Shown here piece by piece: positions 23,794 to 36,307 of a stretch of 64,000 nucleotides of DNA (position 1 is its first letter; each line of letters begins with the position of its first letter). Below the pieces are notes generated by a model. The model had not been told where the DNA came from and did not search any database. It saw only the letters and a program-made list of their open reading frames with translations. The position numbers were made by a program, and so were the translations under genes. The stretch lies in NCBI GenBank assembly GCA_016748015.1, contig JAAOMT010000599.1, positions 344,151 to 408,150 on the forward strand. The letters run 5' to 3'. This DNA is from Geosiphon pyriformis. Its lineage: Eukaryota; Glomeromycota; Glomeromycetes; Archaeosporales; Geosiphonaceae.

Positions 23794-24468
23794 TCAAAAA
23801 CTACTCGACATTGAATGCCCACGTCGAAACAAAGGTCGCGTGATAGCAGAATTTACGATAAAAAATTCTTCTTCCTCTTCTTCTTCACTATTTTCCCCGG
23901 CAGTGGATGTGTCATAAGTGTCAAAGTTATCACTCATTTGTGAATGATCTGTGTCAGGAGTATTGCATCGATCATGATGTTCAAAAGTGATTCCTAAACC
24001 TTCAGAAATACTCGCGAATTTCATCGTGAATGAATCTCTTCTCGGATTATTAGTTGCACGAGTGTTAAATCCATTCGGGGAATGAAATGATCCTTGATAT
24101 CCATAATATCTCGAATTTGTTTCACAGTTTATTGAATGATCCGGTGACGAATCAACTGAACAAAAACTTTCGCTCGGTGAACTACTCCCTGGTGGACTCA
24201 AACTATCGCATGATGATATCGATGATGTTGAATCCGAGCGACGTAAGAGATAAGTATCAAAAGAAGGGGGTTTACGTAAATGTTTAAAAAATTTACGTTT
24301 AGATTGTTTTTGTTGTTGTTGTAAAGCGAGAAAAACGGAATGTGTCGGGGATGAGAAAGTAATTGATGTTTCGGTGTTGCTACGGGTACGTCTGTTATTT
24401 GAAGAAGAGGAGTTGAATAATGGTGATGTGGTGGTGGTGGCGGTGGTGGTGGTTGTATTATAGTACAT
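23794..24468 (-). CDS. Paralogue family member 4 (SPTHS/FDTYL protein, diverged), function unknown
   Basis: Intronless frame of 224 residues with ATG at 24468. Shared family motifs: a Thr-rich N-terminus; RRTRSNTETS (26-35); SPTHSVFLALQQQQ (40-53, very close to SPTHSTFLAIQQQ of member 1); KHLRKPPSFDTYL (62-74); RRSDSTSSISSCDS (76-89); and an acidic EEEEEEEFFIVNS (195-207) with a basic tail RPLFRRGHS. The LRRVSSA-R block is replaced by PRRDSFTMKFASISEGLGI (142-160), which keeps Arg-Arg-x-Ser but not the rest, so this copy has diverged most in the middle. No enzyme motif or membrane segment is visible. With member 1 it forms the minus-strand pair of the cluster. Confidence 0.86.
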   Translation of the reverse strand: MYYNTTTTTATTTTSPLFNSSSSNNRRTRSNTETSITFSSPTHSVFLALQQQQKQSKRKFFKHLRKPPSFDTYLLRRSDSTSSISSCDSLSPPGSSSPSESFCSVDSSPDHSINCETNSRYYGYQGSFHSPNGFNTRATNNPRRDSFTMKFASISEGLGITFEHHDRCNTPDTDHSQMSDNFDTYDTSTAGENSEEEEEEEFFIVNSAITRPLFRRGHSMSSSF

Positions 24469-25884
24469 TTTGATGTAATTTGTTTGTTTGTTTTTTTTTT
24501 AAAAAAAAAAAAGCTGGAAAATGATCAAAAATATCAAGGAAAATTTTTTCAGGATAAAAAAAAATGACAAATAGAATAAGTGTGGTTTTTGATTTTTAGT
24601 AATTAGAAATTAGCATTCACAGATATTCATTAGGAAAAAAAAAAAGGAATAGTTTAGTTTTTTGGAAATCGCAAGTCCTAAATAAAAATACGATATTTCA
24701 TAAAAATCGAAAAAATCGATCGAATAAAACTTTTGCTCACGTAAAATCAGATTTTTTAAAATGTAAAAAAAAAAACCAAGACGTTTTTTTTTTCAATACC
24801 CTTAGTTAGCCGTGCGAGTTTTTATGCCATTTTCTCGTGGTAAAGTTTTTTATTTTGTTATAGGATATATATTTGGAAATCTTAAAAAATCAATTGCCGA
24901 TAATGTGAATTAATGGATAAATGAAAATTTGACGATAGTTGAAAAAGTAAATAATAAAATTATAAAGTATTAATGGTGAGAAAAAAGAAGTTTTCGTTTT
25001 TTTCTTTTTTTACGCATTTTTTAATGTTGTGTCCATAAAAAAAATTTTTTTTTGGTTGTACGATTCAGGGTTTTTTCTGATTGATCTCTGATTGGAATTC
25101 TAGGTTCTAAATTGTTTCTTGCTTTTGAACAAAAGTATAATAATAAATTATTTTAAATAAGATAGTTTAAATATTTGAATTAGTTAATTTAGATAGATAT
25201 AGTGCTTTTTTTTTTCGTTTATCATAAAAAAAGGTTTAGTAAAAAAATATATCTTTTTAATTACCCTAATCGTCATTTCTTAATTAAATTCAATAGAATG
25301 TTTTTACCCTTTTTGTTGTCGTTGTTGTTGTTATTGTTGTTGTTTTTCAATTAAAATCTTTCCCGGTAAGCTAGACCAGCATTAAAATTTGAGACTACCC
25401 TAAATCATACTTTATTCTAAAAAGATTTTCTTCATCTAAATATTAAATGGATCAACAGTCAAAAGGAAAAGTTAAAAAAAAAAGTCAAAGCACGACTTTT
25501 AGTTCTCTGAAAATATTATTATTATTATTATTATTATTATTAAAAATTAACTTGAACCTTTAATAAAACCATATATCTCTGTGCTAGGACTGTTTATGTA
25601 GGTAAGGATAAAACAAATGAAAAAAAGTCCACCTACCGATGATGAGTCGATTTTTTTCGGCTGAAAATGGTAGTCACACGAGCTTTATCTTTTCATTTTT
25701 AGTTTCAAATAAAAGAATCAAGCACATGATCTAATGATGCATAATTGTCAAAAAAAAATTTATAAGTGATGAAGAACTTCTATCAGATCAGAAATTGCAC
25801 ATACAATCAAACACACAGATAGTAATTTGTTGCTGCAGGAAAAACGCCTTTTTACCTTGAAAAGCGAAAAAACAGTTGTTAAAA

Positions 25885-25929
<45 letters not shown>

Positions 25930-27875
25930 AATTGAATCTCACGCAAAAAACGTGCCCAAATGTTCTATAAAAAATCCTTGAATAGTCATTTTTTTTTCTT
26001 TATCCTTTTTTAACATATTAAAGAATTGCCATCCCACTTTTAATAGTCTTTTTTCGATTTCAATCTTGTGTTTGCATGTCAGTTTCGTTTCAATATGCAG
26101 AAACAACTTTTCCGAGATCCCAAAAAATTAATTATCGATATTATGTTTCCAGTATTTGGGTAAAAACAGGAAAAAAAGTTGGGATAATTCCATATTTTTT
26201 TTTTAACTTTACTCATTGATAATGATTTGATTTATTTGTGTACGTCTCGTGATATTTGCTAGTGAGTTTATATATGTATGTAGGGGGTAGAGACTAAGAT
26301 CTTCTACTTTGTCAATCTTTTTTACGACTATAAAATTTTAAAAAATGATATTTTAGTTATAGATTAGACTTATTTTTAAAAATTGAACCTTCAACTTCAA
26401 AACCTCAACAACCTAAAATCTTTTCTTAAACTCACTTTTTTTCAACTATGTGTCTCCTGAAAATTTTAGAATCGAGTTTTATATATGAAAGGGTGATTGC
26501 TTTCATGTTTTTTCGATTAATTTTATTTCATTACCTGTAATCAACTTCTTCTTTTTTTTTTGATGATTTTCGATTGATTTTATTTCATTACCTGATAAAA
26601 AATTTTATTTTTTTTTATAAAAGTAAAAAGATTTTTTAGAAAAAATTTAATGGAAAAGATCTAACCTTTAATCATTCATAATGCATATGAAATAAAGTTC
26701 CTTTTTTTTTTAAAGAAAAAAAGAAAAGAAAATTCTAGATTCTCGAATTTTATTTTAACCATCGAGAAAATAATGTTCAAAAGAAAAAATATGATACGTA
26801 TCACTTATTTGAGGCAATTCTGCCTCGGCCACATACTCACAGTTTTGACGATTCTTTTATCAACTTTCCTGAATTAGGCACCTATCGATTATTCAATTTC
26901 AACTTCAACGCCCATCTTTCACGAGGATTATAGTGGTGCATATGAGTTTACAATTTTGATTTATGTCTGTCGGCGATAATTTTCGAGGGGTTAAAAAAAA
27001 TATAGATCATAGATCATAGATCATAGATCATAGACCAAGTCCTAATTAAATTGAATACTGTACAGCTTTTCTTTTTTTTTTTTTTGCCAATTCAACATTA
27101 TTAGCATTGCACTACATTACATTACACTACGCCTATCATTAATAGGATCATAAATCGCGTGACGTATCAACCCCGATCTTGATTTCAAAGGGTTACGCCA
27201 ATCCGACTCATCTTGCATCAAGTGTTAACCATTATCATCAAGATACATTTTGTGAATTGTCAAATTTTAGAATCTGCACCATCAAAAAGTGCCCTTTTTC
27301 GGGAGTTTCTCCGAAGATAGTCATTTAAAAACTATTAAAGCTTTCAAACAAAGAAAATAAAAATGTATACCATATATCCAATAATATTCTTTGTTCTTTT
27401 TCAAGATTTTTGGATGATCGTTTATTTTTTGTCAATAGTTATACACCTAAATTTTCTCGCAAAAAAAAAAAAATAATAATAATAATAAATTTCTCGAAAA
27501 AAAGAGTTTTTCGAGTTGTTCAATGTATAATTTGAAATTTATTTTCCCTAACAACTACTACATAGAATTTGAAGTTTTTTACAATTATTTTTTATATAAT
27601 ATTATCCAATGAAGCTGAGAAAAACTTTATTTGAAAATTTGGTTTTTGTTTCATAGACGAAAAACGGGTAAGAATACAATAATGCTTTTACTAATATTAT
27701 GGTTTTTTCCAAGATTTTCAAGTCCTGAAAATTTTTGATTATAACATTTTCTCAAAGAAAATTTATTTTTCTTATTAAATATTTTAAAAGAAAATAACAA
27801 AACTGATAACCACTTAAACACTTGACCAATTTTAAATAGTATTACAAAATTTAATTCTTAATATAATGGAATTAA

Positions 27876-27911
<36 letters not shown>

Positions 27912-27990
27912 TCTCAAAATTAAATCAAAAACTATAAAAGTCTTGTCTTTTTCAAAAGCTTTTGACCAAGAATAAAAAGTATTAAATTTC
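24469..27990. other. Intergenic, no gene seen
   Basis: Mostly low-complexity AT-rich DNA. It contains (ATT)n runs (about 25516-25542 and 25884-25927), a 7-base tandem repeat AGATCAT (27004-27034, more than four units) and an (AAT)n run (about 27876-27910). A somewhat less AT-rich stretch at about 26800-27260 has no frame I can support. A frame reading poly-Asn through 25884-25927 lacks an ATG and is not a gene. Confidence 0.55.
27004..27034. repeat. AGATCAT 7-base tandem repeat
   Basis: Four complete AGATCAT units plus three bases. Confidence 0.95.
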
Positions 27991-30959
27991 TTTTTAATTC
28001 AACGAGATTTTTTTTTATGTAATAAATTTGAATAATATATGTTTATTAAATTAAAAAAATATATTTTCTAGATTTTCAAAGTTTCTTGATTTTTAATATA
28101 TATTTATAATTTTAAAAAAAAAATTTGTTATAATAAAAATTTAAAAACTTGTAAAATTAATCTATATCATACATGATTGTTATTAAGTATAATTTTTTTT
28201 TGTATTAAAATAAACTTAAAAAATAAAATATTATTTAATTTCTTATAAATAATTCTAAAATTAACATATTACTAATCACACCAACCCTATACTTAGATTT
28301 TTAATTAATAATTTTATTTAAAAACATATTTTTACTGAATAATTTTAATTACAAAAAATATTTAATTAAAATAATTTAAACTTAAAAATAATTTAATTGT
28401 AATTTTAAAATAATATTTTTAATATAAATTAATAAGTTCATTTTAAATTTTTTATTAAATTTTCTTTTAACTTTTATTATAAATTTGTATTTATATATAT
28501 ACTTAAAAATCCTATCTATATATATTTTTAAAATAATATTTTTTAATTAAATTAATAAATATTAACTTTTTAAAAAAAATATATTTATTATAATTAATTA
28601 TTTCTTATTTATTTATTTAACGTATAGTTCAATCACTATCTAATACAATTAATTATATATTTATATTTTTTGTTTTATTTGAAATTTTATTTGAAATTAT
28701 TTAATTTGTGAAATATCATTTAAAATATTTAAATTGTTTAAATTTAAATAAAATTAAATCACAAATTTATGTTTAATATAATTTAATCTTTTATTAATTA
28801 TTTTTATATAATTTAATTATTATTTATTAAATATAAATTATATTAAAACAAATATATAATTAATTATATTAAAATTATATTAAATTAAATATTAAAAATA
28901 ACTTTTTTATATTTTTTTTATTCTTTTTTTATTGCTGTTTAAATAGTTAAAAAAAATCAAAATAGTTAAAAACTATTTTTTTAACTTTTTATTATATTTA
29001 ATAATAATCTTTTTAAAATACCAAAAGATTTTTTTTTTGGTGTTTTGGTAGTTTTAATATTTTAGAATTAGCTTCTCTTCTTATGAAAAATAAAGCTTTG
29101 ATTTTTTGTTTTTTTTTGTTTTTTTGATTAATTTTGTATTATTAATACTAATTATAATATTTAATTTTATTATAATTATAAATAAAAAAAATTTTCTGTT
29201 CTAAATAATAATAATAATAATTTTAGTTTAAATTAATTTTTGGTTGTGTTTCTTAATATATTAATTTTTGGTTGATTTTTATTAGTTTTAAAAACAAAAC
29301 AAAACATATTTTTATATGTGTTTTTTTCTAATTAAATTATTAGATTACTTAATTATAAAAATAAAATTAATTAAATAAAAGCATAATTAATCTTTTTCTT
29401 TTTGTTATCTAATATTGTTTTTAATAATAATTAAAAAATAATTACTAATTATTAAAAATTTATTAAATAAATAATTTTTATTTTAATATTTAGTGCTTTT
29501 TTTAAAATTAAATTGGTTTTTGTTAAGATTGTATTTTAGTTTATATATGGTTTTATTAATATTAAATTTGTATTTAAAAATAATATAAAGCTTTTTGGTA
29601 TAAAATTTGTTTTTTAAGTTTTTTAAATATTGTATTTTAAGCTAAACTTACTGATTTTGTTTCTTTTATTACTCTTAAAATTGTTAAATTTTTGAGTTTT
29701 TCTTCTATTGTTGTTATTATTTTATATAATATACTTTTAATATATATTTGTAATATTAAAATAGTTTTTGGTATTTTTAAAAAAGTTTTTAAAATTATAT
29801 TAAAGTTTATTAATATTTAATAATATGTTATTATTTATTTTAAGTTCTTTAATATAATTATATCTGTTTTAATATATTAGTTGGTTTTAATAAATAAAAA
29901 CAATATTAAGATTTTTTTTTGTAAATTAAAAAAAACTATTTTTTTTTTTTTTATATTTAAGACCAAATTAATTAATCTTTTTTTTGGTTATACAGTTTTT
30001 AAAATAAACAAACTGGTTTTATAAATTAATAATTAGACTTGTTTTATTGTCTGTTTTTTAATAATTATAATATATTATGATTATTTTTGATTTAAAAACA
30101 AATTTAAATATTGTTATTATTAAAATTAATATATTAAAAAAATATTATATTTAATAAAAAACTTTTAAATATTAGTACTGCTTTAAATAATTATTTAATT
30201 TTAGATTATGTTTTTTTTTAAGTTTTTAAATTTTATTATGTTAATATTTAATTTTATATTAAAATCTTTGTTTTTATTCTGTTGGTTTTTTTTGTTTCTG
30301 GTTTTTTAACTGTTATTATTACTGTTAACTTATAATTGGTTTTTAATTAACTTTTTTAGAATTTAATTTAGCTGTATTAATTTTATTAGTTAAATTTATT
30401 GTAAAGTTTATTGGTGTTTTTATTGTTTTAATTACTAAATTACTTAATATTTTTTTTGCTTTATATATTTAATTAGAAAAAAAGTGTTTCATAATTAAAA
30501 AAAATTATTATAATTTTTGATAATAAGTTATATAAAATAAATTTAAAGATTAATAAGCTTTATATTAGGTATAATACTAATAATAATAATATTATTATTA
30601 ATTATAATATATTTAATTTTACAATAACTTTTTAAAACTATTAATTTTTTTTGATTAAATTAATTACTAAAATTATTATTAAGTAAATAAATAGTATAAT
30701 TAAAAATAATAATATTTTAATTATATATATAAGCAAAATATCTGTTTAAAATAAGTTTTTTTTATTAGTTTTAATATAATTTAATCTTAATTAAATTTAA
30801 ATTATATATAAAATATATTTAATAATATTTAATTTAAAATATATAATAATTTATATTATATTAAATATTAATTAGTATGTTTAAAAAAAATTTATAAAAA
30901 ATTTGTAAATTTATTATATTATAAAATAATATTACTTAAATAAAAAAATAAAAAAAATA
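27991..30959. other. Extremely AT-rich block, no gene seen
   Basis: Almost entirely A and T. On the + strand, T and G exceed A and C between about 29.0 and 30.5 kb, as if one strand of an older sequence lost its C. The stretch 29285-29495 matches 51800-51980 in the same orientation (shared TTACTTAAT, ATTAATTAAATAAAA, AAATAAATAATTTTTATTTTA in order), and 29410-29475 matches 18325-18390 inverted. The LINE begins at its right edge. Confidence 0.65.
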
Positions 30960-31103
30960 CAAAAAAACTTCTTTTTTTTATTCATTTCAAATTTCCAAAA
31001 AAAGTCAAAAAGTTTTTGAAAGAAGTTTTTTTTCAACATTCAATACAATAAATTCAAATTATTTTTCGATTTTGAGGCCACTATTGGCCTTAGTATTGCT
31101 GTT

Positions 31104-33881
31104 ATGAAAAAAGCTACAACAAATTCTGGCTCAGATGGAGGTTTCAAGTCTGTTTTGTCAAGGAAAAAGAGAAAAAATGTTGCTTTAGAAGAGAGTGTTA
31201 GTGAGAAAAAAGTTCCAACTAAAATAACAGGTGGTTGTTCATGGAATTCTGAGACTGGCAACACCACTGAGTCTGAAAGCATTGATATAGAGGAAGAATG
31301 TCTAGTAGAGGAAACTAGCTTTGACTATGGTGAAAGCGGAACTATTGCTAATGGAGATCTTGATCAGATGTCTAAAGGACCAGGTGTTAAAACTAAAAAA
31401 GCATTGGGCAAGCCATTGGGAAGAATAGATTTCTCAGATCATAATGATGTTAATGATGATGTCCTCTTGGATATTTCCTTGGAACTGCCCCCTTCTTTAA
31501 AAAACTTGGTTGCTGTTTCTGTTAGGAAATCTTTTGCTTTGGATATCAGCTTAGATAAAGTGGTTGGGAAATCCTTTCAAGAGAAGCTAATAGTGGTTAG
31601 AAATTTGTTCTCAAGAGTTAATGGTTTTGGGGAGGCCTCTACCTCTTCAAAATTTTCAGAGATCATCTGTGCTTCCTTTATTTCTGAATCTAGTCTGGCA
31701 CAGGCTACTAAAAAGGCAAGAGCAGCAAATATTTTAGTGAACACTGATCTCAAAAAATCATCTAGTCATTTAGATCGGGCTGTGATGGTTAAAGAAATTC
31801 TAGTTGGAACATCAGCTGAGGCTGTGCACACTGTGCTTACTGAATTTGGTTCTGTTGTGTTGATCAAAATCCAACTGGTAAGGCTATGGCAAAAGACTGT
31901 GGTTGAATTTGCCCAATCAGATTAAGCTGATTTGGTCACAACTAAATGGTCCATCTTAATTGAGAAAGATGCTGTGAGAGTGGCCAAGGCTAATGCAGAC
32001 AAGAAATCATGGAATACAAAGGATCAGCATAAGGCCTTGCTCTATATATTGCCAATGGACACTAATGTTTATGATATCTGGGACTTTATTGGCTCTGTGG
32101 GTGGAAAAACTTGTGTCATCAATTAACATCCTGTTACATATATCCAGGCGAGGTGTGCTGTTGTTTGTTTTGACTTTGCTGCTTTGATTAATGCTGTTAT
32201 GGAAACTACACCTGTCTTAAAAAGTGCCAATTTGCATTGGTCTTACATGAATTTTGCTAAGTGTACTAAGTGTGAGAATTTGGGTCATACTTCTCTGAAT
32301 TGTTTTGTGGGTGAGAAAGTTTTTCCTGGTGGCACAACTCACAGGATGTTGTCAAATGATGATAAAAGCAGACTGGCTTCCATTTATGCTAGATGTTTTG
32401 CTTCAATCTCCCATCCAGTTTCTTTTGGTAGTGTCTCTTGGGCCAATATTGTTGATAGGTCTTCATTCCTTTCTCTCCTTATATGCTATGGCTTAGCTGC
32501 TTCTAGTTCCTTTTCAGTGTTACCGGAGGTTTTTGGTCTCTTTTTAGCTTTTGTATGTTTGTTGTAATGCTGCTAATTCACGTTTATAGAAAGTGTTTGA
32601 ACCTCCAATAACTGAATTTTTATTTCTTCAAATCATCTCCTATAATTCAAACTGCTGGGCTTATAGTGGAATGGCCAATTCCGTGCCAGTTACTTTATGT
32701 AGTTATGTTGTAATAAACGTCAACTCTTTTCCAGGAATTGCTTATCTGGGAGCTCACTAAAAAAATGTGTAGTTACTTTGCTGTAAAAGTCAACTCTTCT
32801 ACAGAAATCTCGTCTGTAGACTACCCTAATGATTGTAATAAGAAAATACAAAAAAATAAAAGAATTATAAAAAAAATAAAATTCTGTCAAGGGAAACGTT
32901 TTCTATTCAGGCCTGGAATTACTAACAGTTTACTAAAATTGGTAGCTAATCAATTTCAAAATGTTAGTTGGGTTTTGAGAATTTTTCAAGTGCAATAATT
33001 AAAAAATTTGGTTTTTTAAATTATTTAATATTTATTTCTTTTTGTGTGTATAGGAATGGTTCTAAGTGATAAATCTAAAGTAAGATACATTTTCTCGAAG
33101 AGAAAAAATCTTCTTTTATACAACTTGTCATAATACTATTCTATGAACTTGAACTTTGCTCTTTTCTACAATTTTGCTGAACTAAAAATACATTTCGGCA
33201 AACTACAAGTTATTTCTACAAACTATTAGATATTTCGGTGAACTATTAATTATTTTGACAAATTTCTACAAATTTTGGCAAACTTTTGAATGTTACATAG
33301 TTCAGAGTATTACATGATTGATCATCACAATTATGTTATATTTGTGTTATGTACAAATTGGGTTATTAATTAAATGATAATTTCGGATATTTTGCTAAAT
33401 GTAATAAGTAATAATTGAAATGATAATATATGCTAATTAATGATAGGAATTATAAGAGTAATTTCATGTTAAATAATATCTCTAATTTTGTTTGGTAACA
33501 TCAGAGATGAAACCTATTCCAATGATGTCTATGAAATTGAATGATAGATTTGCCACTCTTGAGCATAGTTTTGCCAGCCTCGCAGAACACATTGACAAGT
33601 TGGCTAAGAGGTTGGACTCATTTGAGCCAACAGTTTTCCAGTCTAGTCTTGGATGTTAGCTGTTGGTGATCCCTTTATTACAGAATCAGGGGGTGGATAT
33701 AATAATGAGTAAGGGTTCAGGTGTGGCCACTAGTGATGAAACTATTGTAGAAGTGGCAGTTTTTGATTCTTTGGTTGTCTCTAAGATGGAAGAAACTCTG
33801 AAAAATCTTTCAGTTACAGTTATGGGCCTCTCAGCCAAAATTGACAATGCTGGTTTAGTTCCTATCACTCTCTTTTCTTAA
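31104..33881 (+). pseudogene. LINE ORF1 (gag-like nucleic-acid-binding protein), broken
   Basis: ATG at 31104 starts a Lys/Ser-rich, then acidic N-terminus (RKKRKNVALEESVSEKK). The frame continues to 31925, breaks at TAA stops (31923-31925, about 32124) and resumes with a CX2CX4HX4C zinc knuckle, CTKCENLGHTSLNC (about 32257-32298). A solo LTR (32518-33500) splits it. It then continues through a coiled-coil-like segment (LNDRFATLEHSFASLAEHIDK, 33539-33601), one TAG, and ends at TAA 33879-33881. The minus-strand LINE at 61741-62439 has the same order without the LTR, which fixes the join. ORF1 proteins of this kind package LINE RNA. Confidence 0.88.
32518..33500 (-). mobile_element. Solo LTR (gypsy) inside LINE ORF1
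   Basis: A 983-base LTR bounded by TGTTACC and GGTAACA, without internal sequence, flanked by a 4-base direct repeat TCAG (32514-32517 and 33501-33504). It closely resembles the LTRs at 35328, 37938 and 46821. Shared variants (ACTTTATGTAGTTA, GGAATTGCT) group it with the LTR at 37938. Solo LTRs arise when the two LTRs of one element recombine and delete the interior. Orientation is inferred from the linked full copy. Confidence 0.93.
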
Positions 33882-35327
33882 TGATAGAGCTAGTATGGAA
33901 GTTTGCTGCATGTAATATTTGGGGTCTCAATGTCCCTGCTAAGCAAAAAAATGTTATTTGATGGCACAAGGAGTCTAAAAATATAGTATCTATAGTTATG
34001 GAAACAAAATTGAGATCTAATGTTAGATTATGGATTATAACAGATTTGAAGGAGTGTGCATTTTCACATTTAGGCTAATTGATGGATATCTTGGGGCTGG
34101 GGTTGTAATAGTTATGAACAATTCTCTGGTTCGACATGTTTTCAAAGTAGAGAAGGTCCCTGGTTGCATTATTTTAATGCATCTTCTTTTCAAAAGCAAG
34201 GTTTTGGTCTCAATTATTGGTTTGTATGCTTGTGCCTTTCCTGGTGACCAGTTTGAACAGGCACCCAGAATAAATTTTTTTATAGCTCAGGTGGTCAATT
34301 CTAGTAACTTCATTGTTTTGGGGGTAATTTTAATAAGGGCAAGTCAATGAAAAATACAAGTTTCGGGTTCTGTTTGAATATAGGTTTGGTTAATTCTTTT
34401 GGTGGGCATTCTTTGGCTGGAGCTTCTATGTGGGACAACTCAAGAGACATTGAAAAAGTCATTGATCATGTCTTTGTTAGTGAGAGCCTAATTTTGGCTG
34501 TGGCTGGCCATAGAATAGAATCTGTGACTGAGTTCTTTGACACTGATTATAGAGCCATTTTAGTCTCAGTTGGCTTGAGTGGTCTTTTGGATATGCATTT
34601 GGCTGGCATACATAGGCATGCTAATATGAATCACTGAAAATTCAAGCTGAAAAATGTGGATACCGATGACTAGGGGCGTTTTATAAAGTGCTTTTCAGAC
34701 AAGTTTTTGAAGAAATTGGCTGTGTTTCATAATACAGAATGTGATAGTAATTTGGATGATATATGAGATGTTCTCAAAAAAATAATAATTGATTTTGCTG
34801 ATGCGATTTTCTCTAGAATTTGATATTGTGAATTTGATAGTATAAGAAACAAGACTTCCTCAAAATTTCATGAGTTAGAATTACTAATGTCTAAAATTGT
34901 CAATAGTATGAAAACAGGCCTAAGCTTAGAGATTAACTGTTTAGTTGACACTTAGGTGGGCTTGGACAATGATGGGGCATCCAAGATTTGAGCTATGATT
35001 AATGAAGGTGCTAGGATTGTGGATATTGTACATCACATTTCAGTTGTCAAGAAAGGATATTATAGGTCCAAATATCATGAATCAAAGGTTGCCAGAGATG
35101 AGTTCATCAGAGCAGCTGTGGCAAAACATATGGAAAATTTTTACTTGGATAAGGAAAAAATAATAAAAAGCATTCTGGATTGGCCCTTCAAGAAAATGGT
35201 TCTCAATTATTTGGTTGTTGATGAAAAGCTTATCTTAGAGCCTCAGGCTGTCAAGTTTTTAGTTGATACTATAATGGAAGGTTGGACGAAAAAGCATTTG
35301 GTCTCTGGTGTCCTCCCAGCTTGGTAG
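33881..35327 (+). pseudogene. LINE ORF2, first part: AP-endonuclease domain and linker
   Basis: The start ATG (33881-33883) overlaps the ORF1 stop in TAATGA. The beginning, MIELVWKFAACNIWGLN, has the N-x-G type opening of the endonuclease/exonuclease/phosphatase fold. METKLRSN (about 33999) holds the catalytic Glu region. DHVFVSESL (about 34463) and DTDYRAILVSV (about 34539) match the end of the domain, where active enzymes have S-D-H; here the H is Tyr. This enzyme nicks the target DNA. Stops occur at about 33960, 34636, 34670, 34766, 34821, 34953 and 34989, mostly at positions that are Trp, Arg or Gln in the family. The part ends at the gypsy insertion and resumes at 47802. Confidence 0.85.
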
Positions 35328-36307
35328 TGTTACTGGAGGTTTTTGGTCTCTTCTTAGCTCTTGTATGTTTGTTGTAATGCTGTTAATTCATGACTATGGA
35401 AAGTGTTTGAACTTCCGATAACTGAATTTATTCTTTCAAATTATCTCTTATAATTTGAATTGCTGGGCTTATAGTAGAATAGCCAATTCCATGCCAGTTA
35501 CTTGTATAGTTATGTTGTAGTAAACATCAATTTTTTTTCAAAAAATGCTCGTCTGGAAGCTCACTAAATTGGTGTAGTTACTTTGCTGTGAAAGTCAACT
35601 CTTCTACAGAAATCTCATCTGTAGGCTACCTTTAATGATTATGATAAAAAAAAGAAAAAAAAAGAAGGAAAATGTAAAAAAAAATGAAAGATAATTTATG
35701 AAAGTCATTTCGGATCCAGGTCTGGAAGTGTTTTAACAGTTTACTGAAATTGGTAGCTAGTTAATTTCAAACTGTTAGTAAGAATTGGTTAATTTTAAGA
35801 GAAAGAATTAGGAATTTGGTTTTTCAAATTATCTGATATTTATTTCTTTTTGTGTATATAGGAACAGTTCTAAGAGATAATCTAAAGTAAGATACATTTT
35901 TTTGAAGAGAGAAGCTCTTCTTTTATACAACTTGTTGTAACACTATTCTATGAACTTGAACTTTGCTCTTTTCTACAATTTTACTGAACTAAAGATACAT
36001 TTCGGCAAACTACAAGTTATTTCTGTGAACTATTAAATATTTTGGGGAACTATCAATTATTTCAGCAAATTTCTACAAATTTTGACAAACTTTTGAATAT
36101 TACATATTTCAGGGTATTGTATAATTGATCATCGCAATTAAGTTACATTTGTGTTATGTACAAATTGGATTATTAATTAAATGATAATTTCAGATATTTT
36201 GCTAAATATAATAAGTGATAATTGAAATGATAATATATGCTAATTAATGATAGAAATTATAAGAGTAATTTCATGCTAAATAATATCTCTAATTTTGTCT
36301 GGTAACA
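35328..36307 (-). repeat. LTR, left outer (3' LTR of the outer gypsy copy)
   Basis: 980 bases, TGTTACT...GGTAACA. It shares the variants ACTTGTATAGTTA and CTAAATTGGTGTAG with the LTR at 46821, which suggests these two are the original pair. A purine-rich tract (minus-strand GAAGAGGAGG, about 36311-36321) abuts its inner edge as the second-strand primer. Confidence 0.93.

Noticed and set aside
25760-25942. Minus-strand frame with poly-Asn start
   Set aside because: It begins with GTG and runs through an ATT microsatellite; it shares no motif with the real poly-Asn genes.
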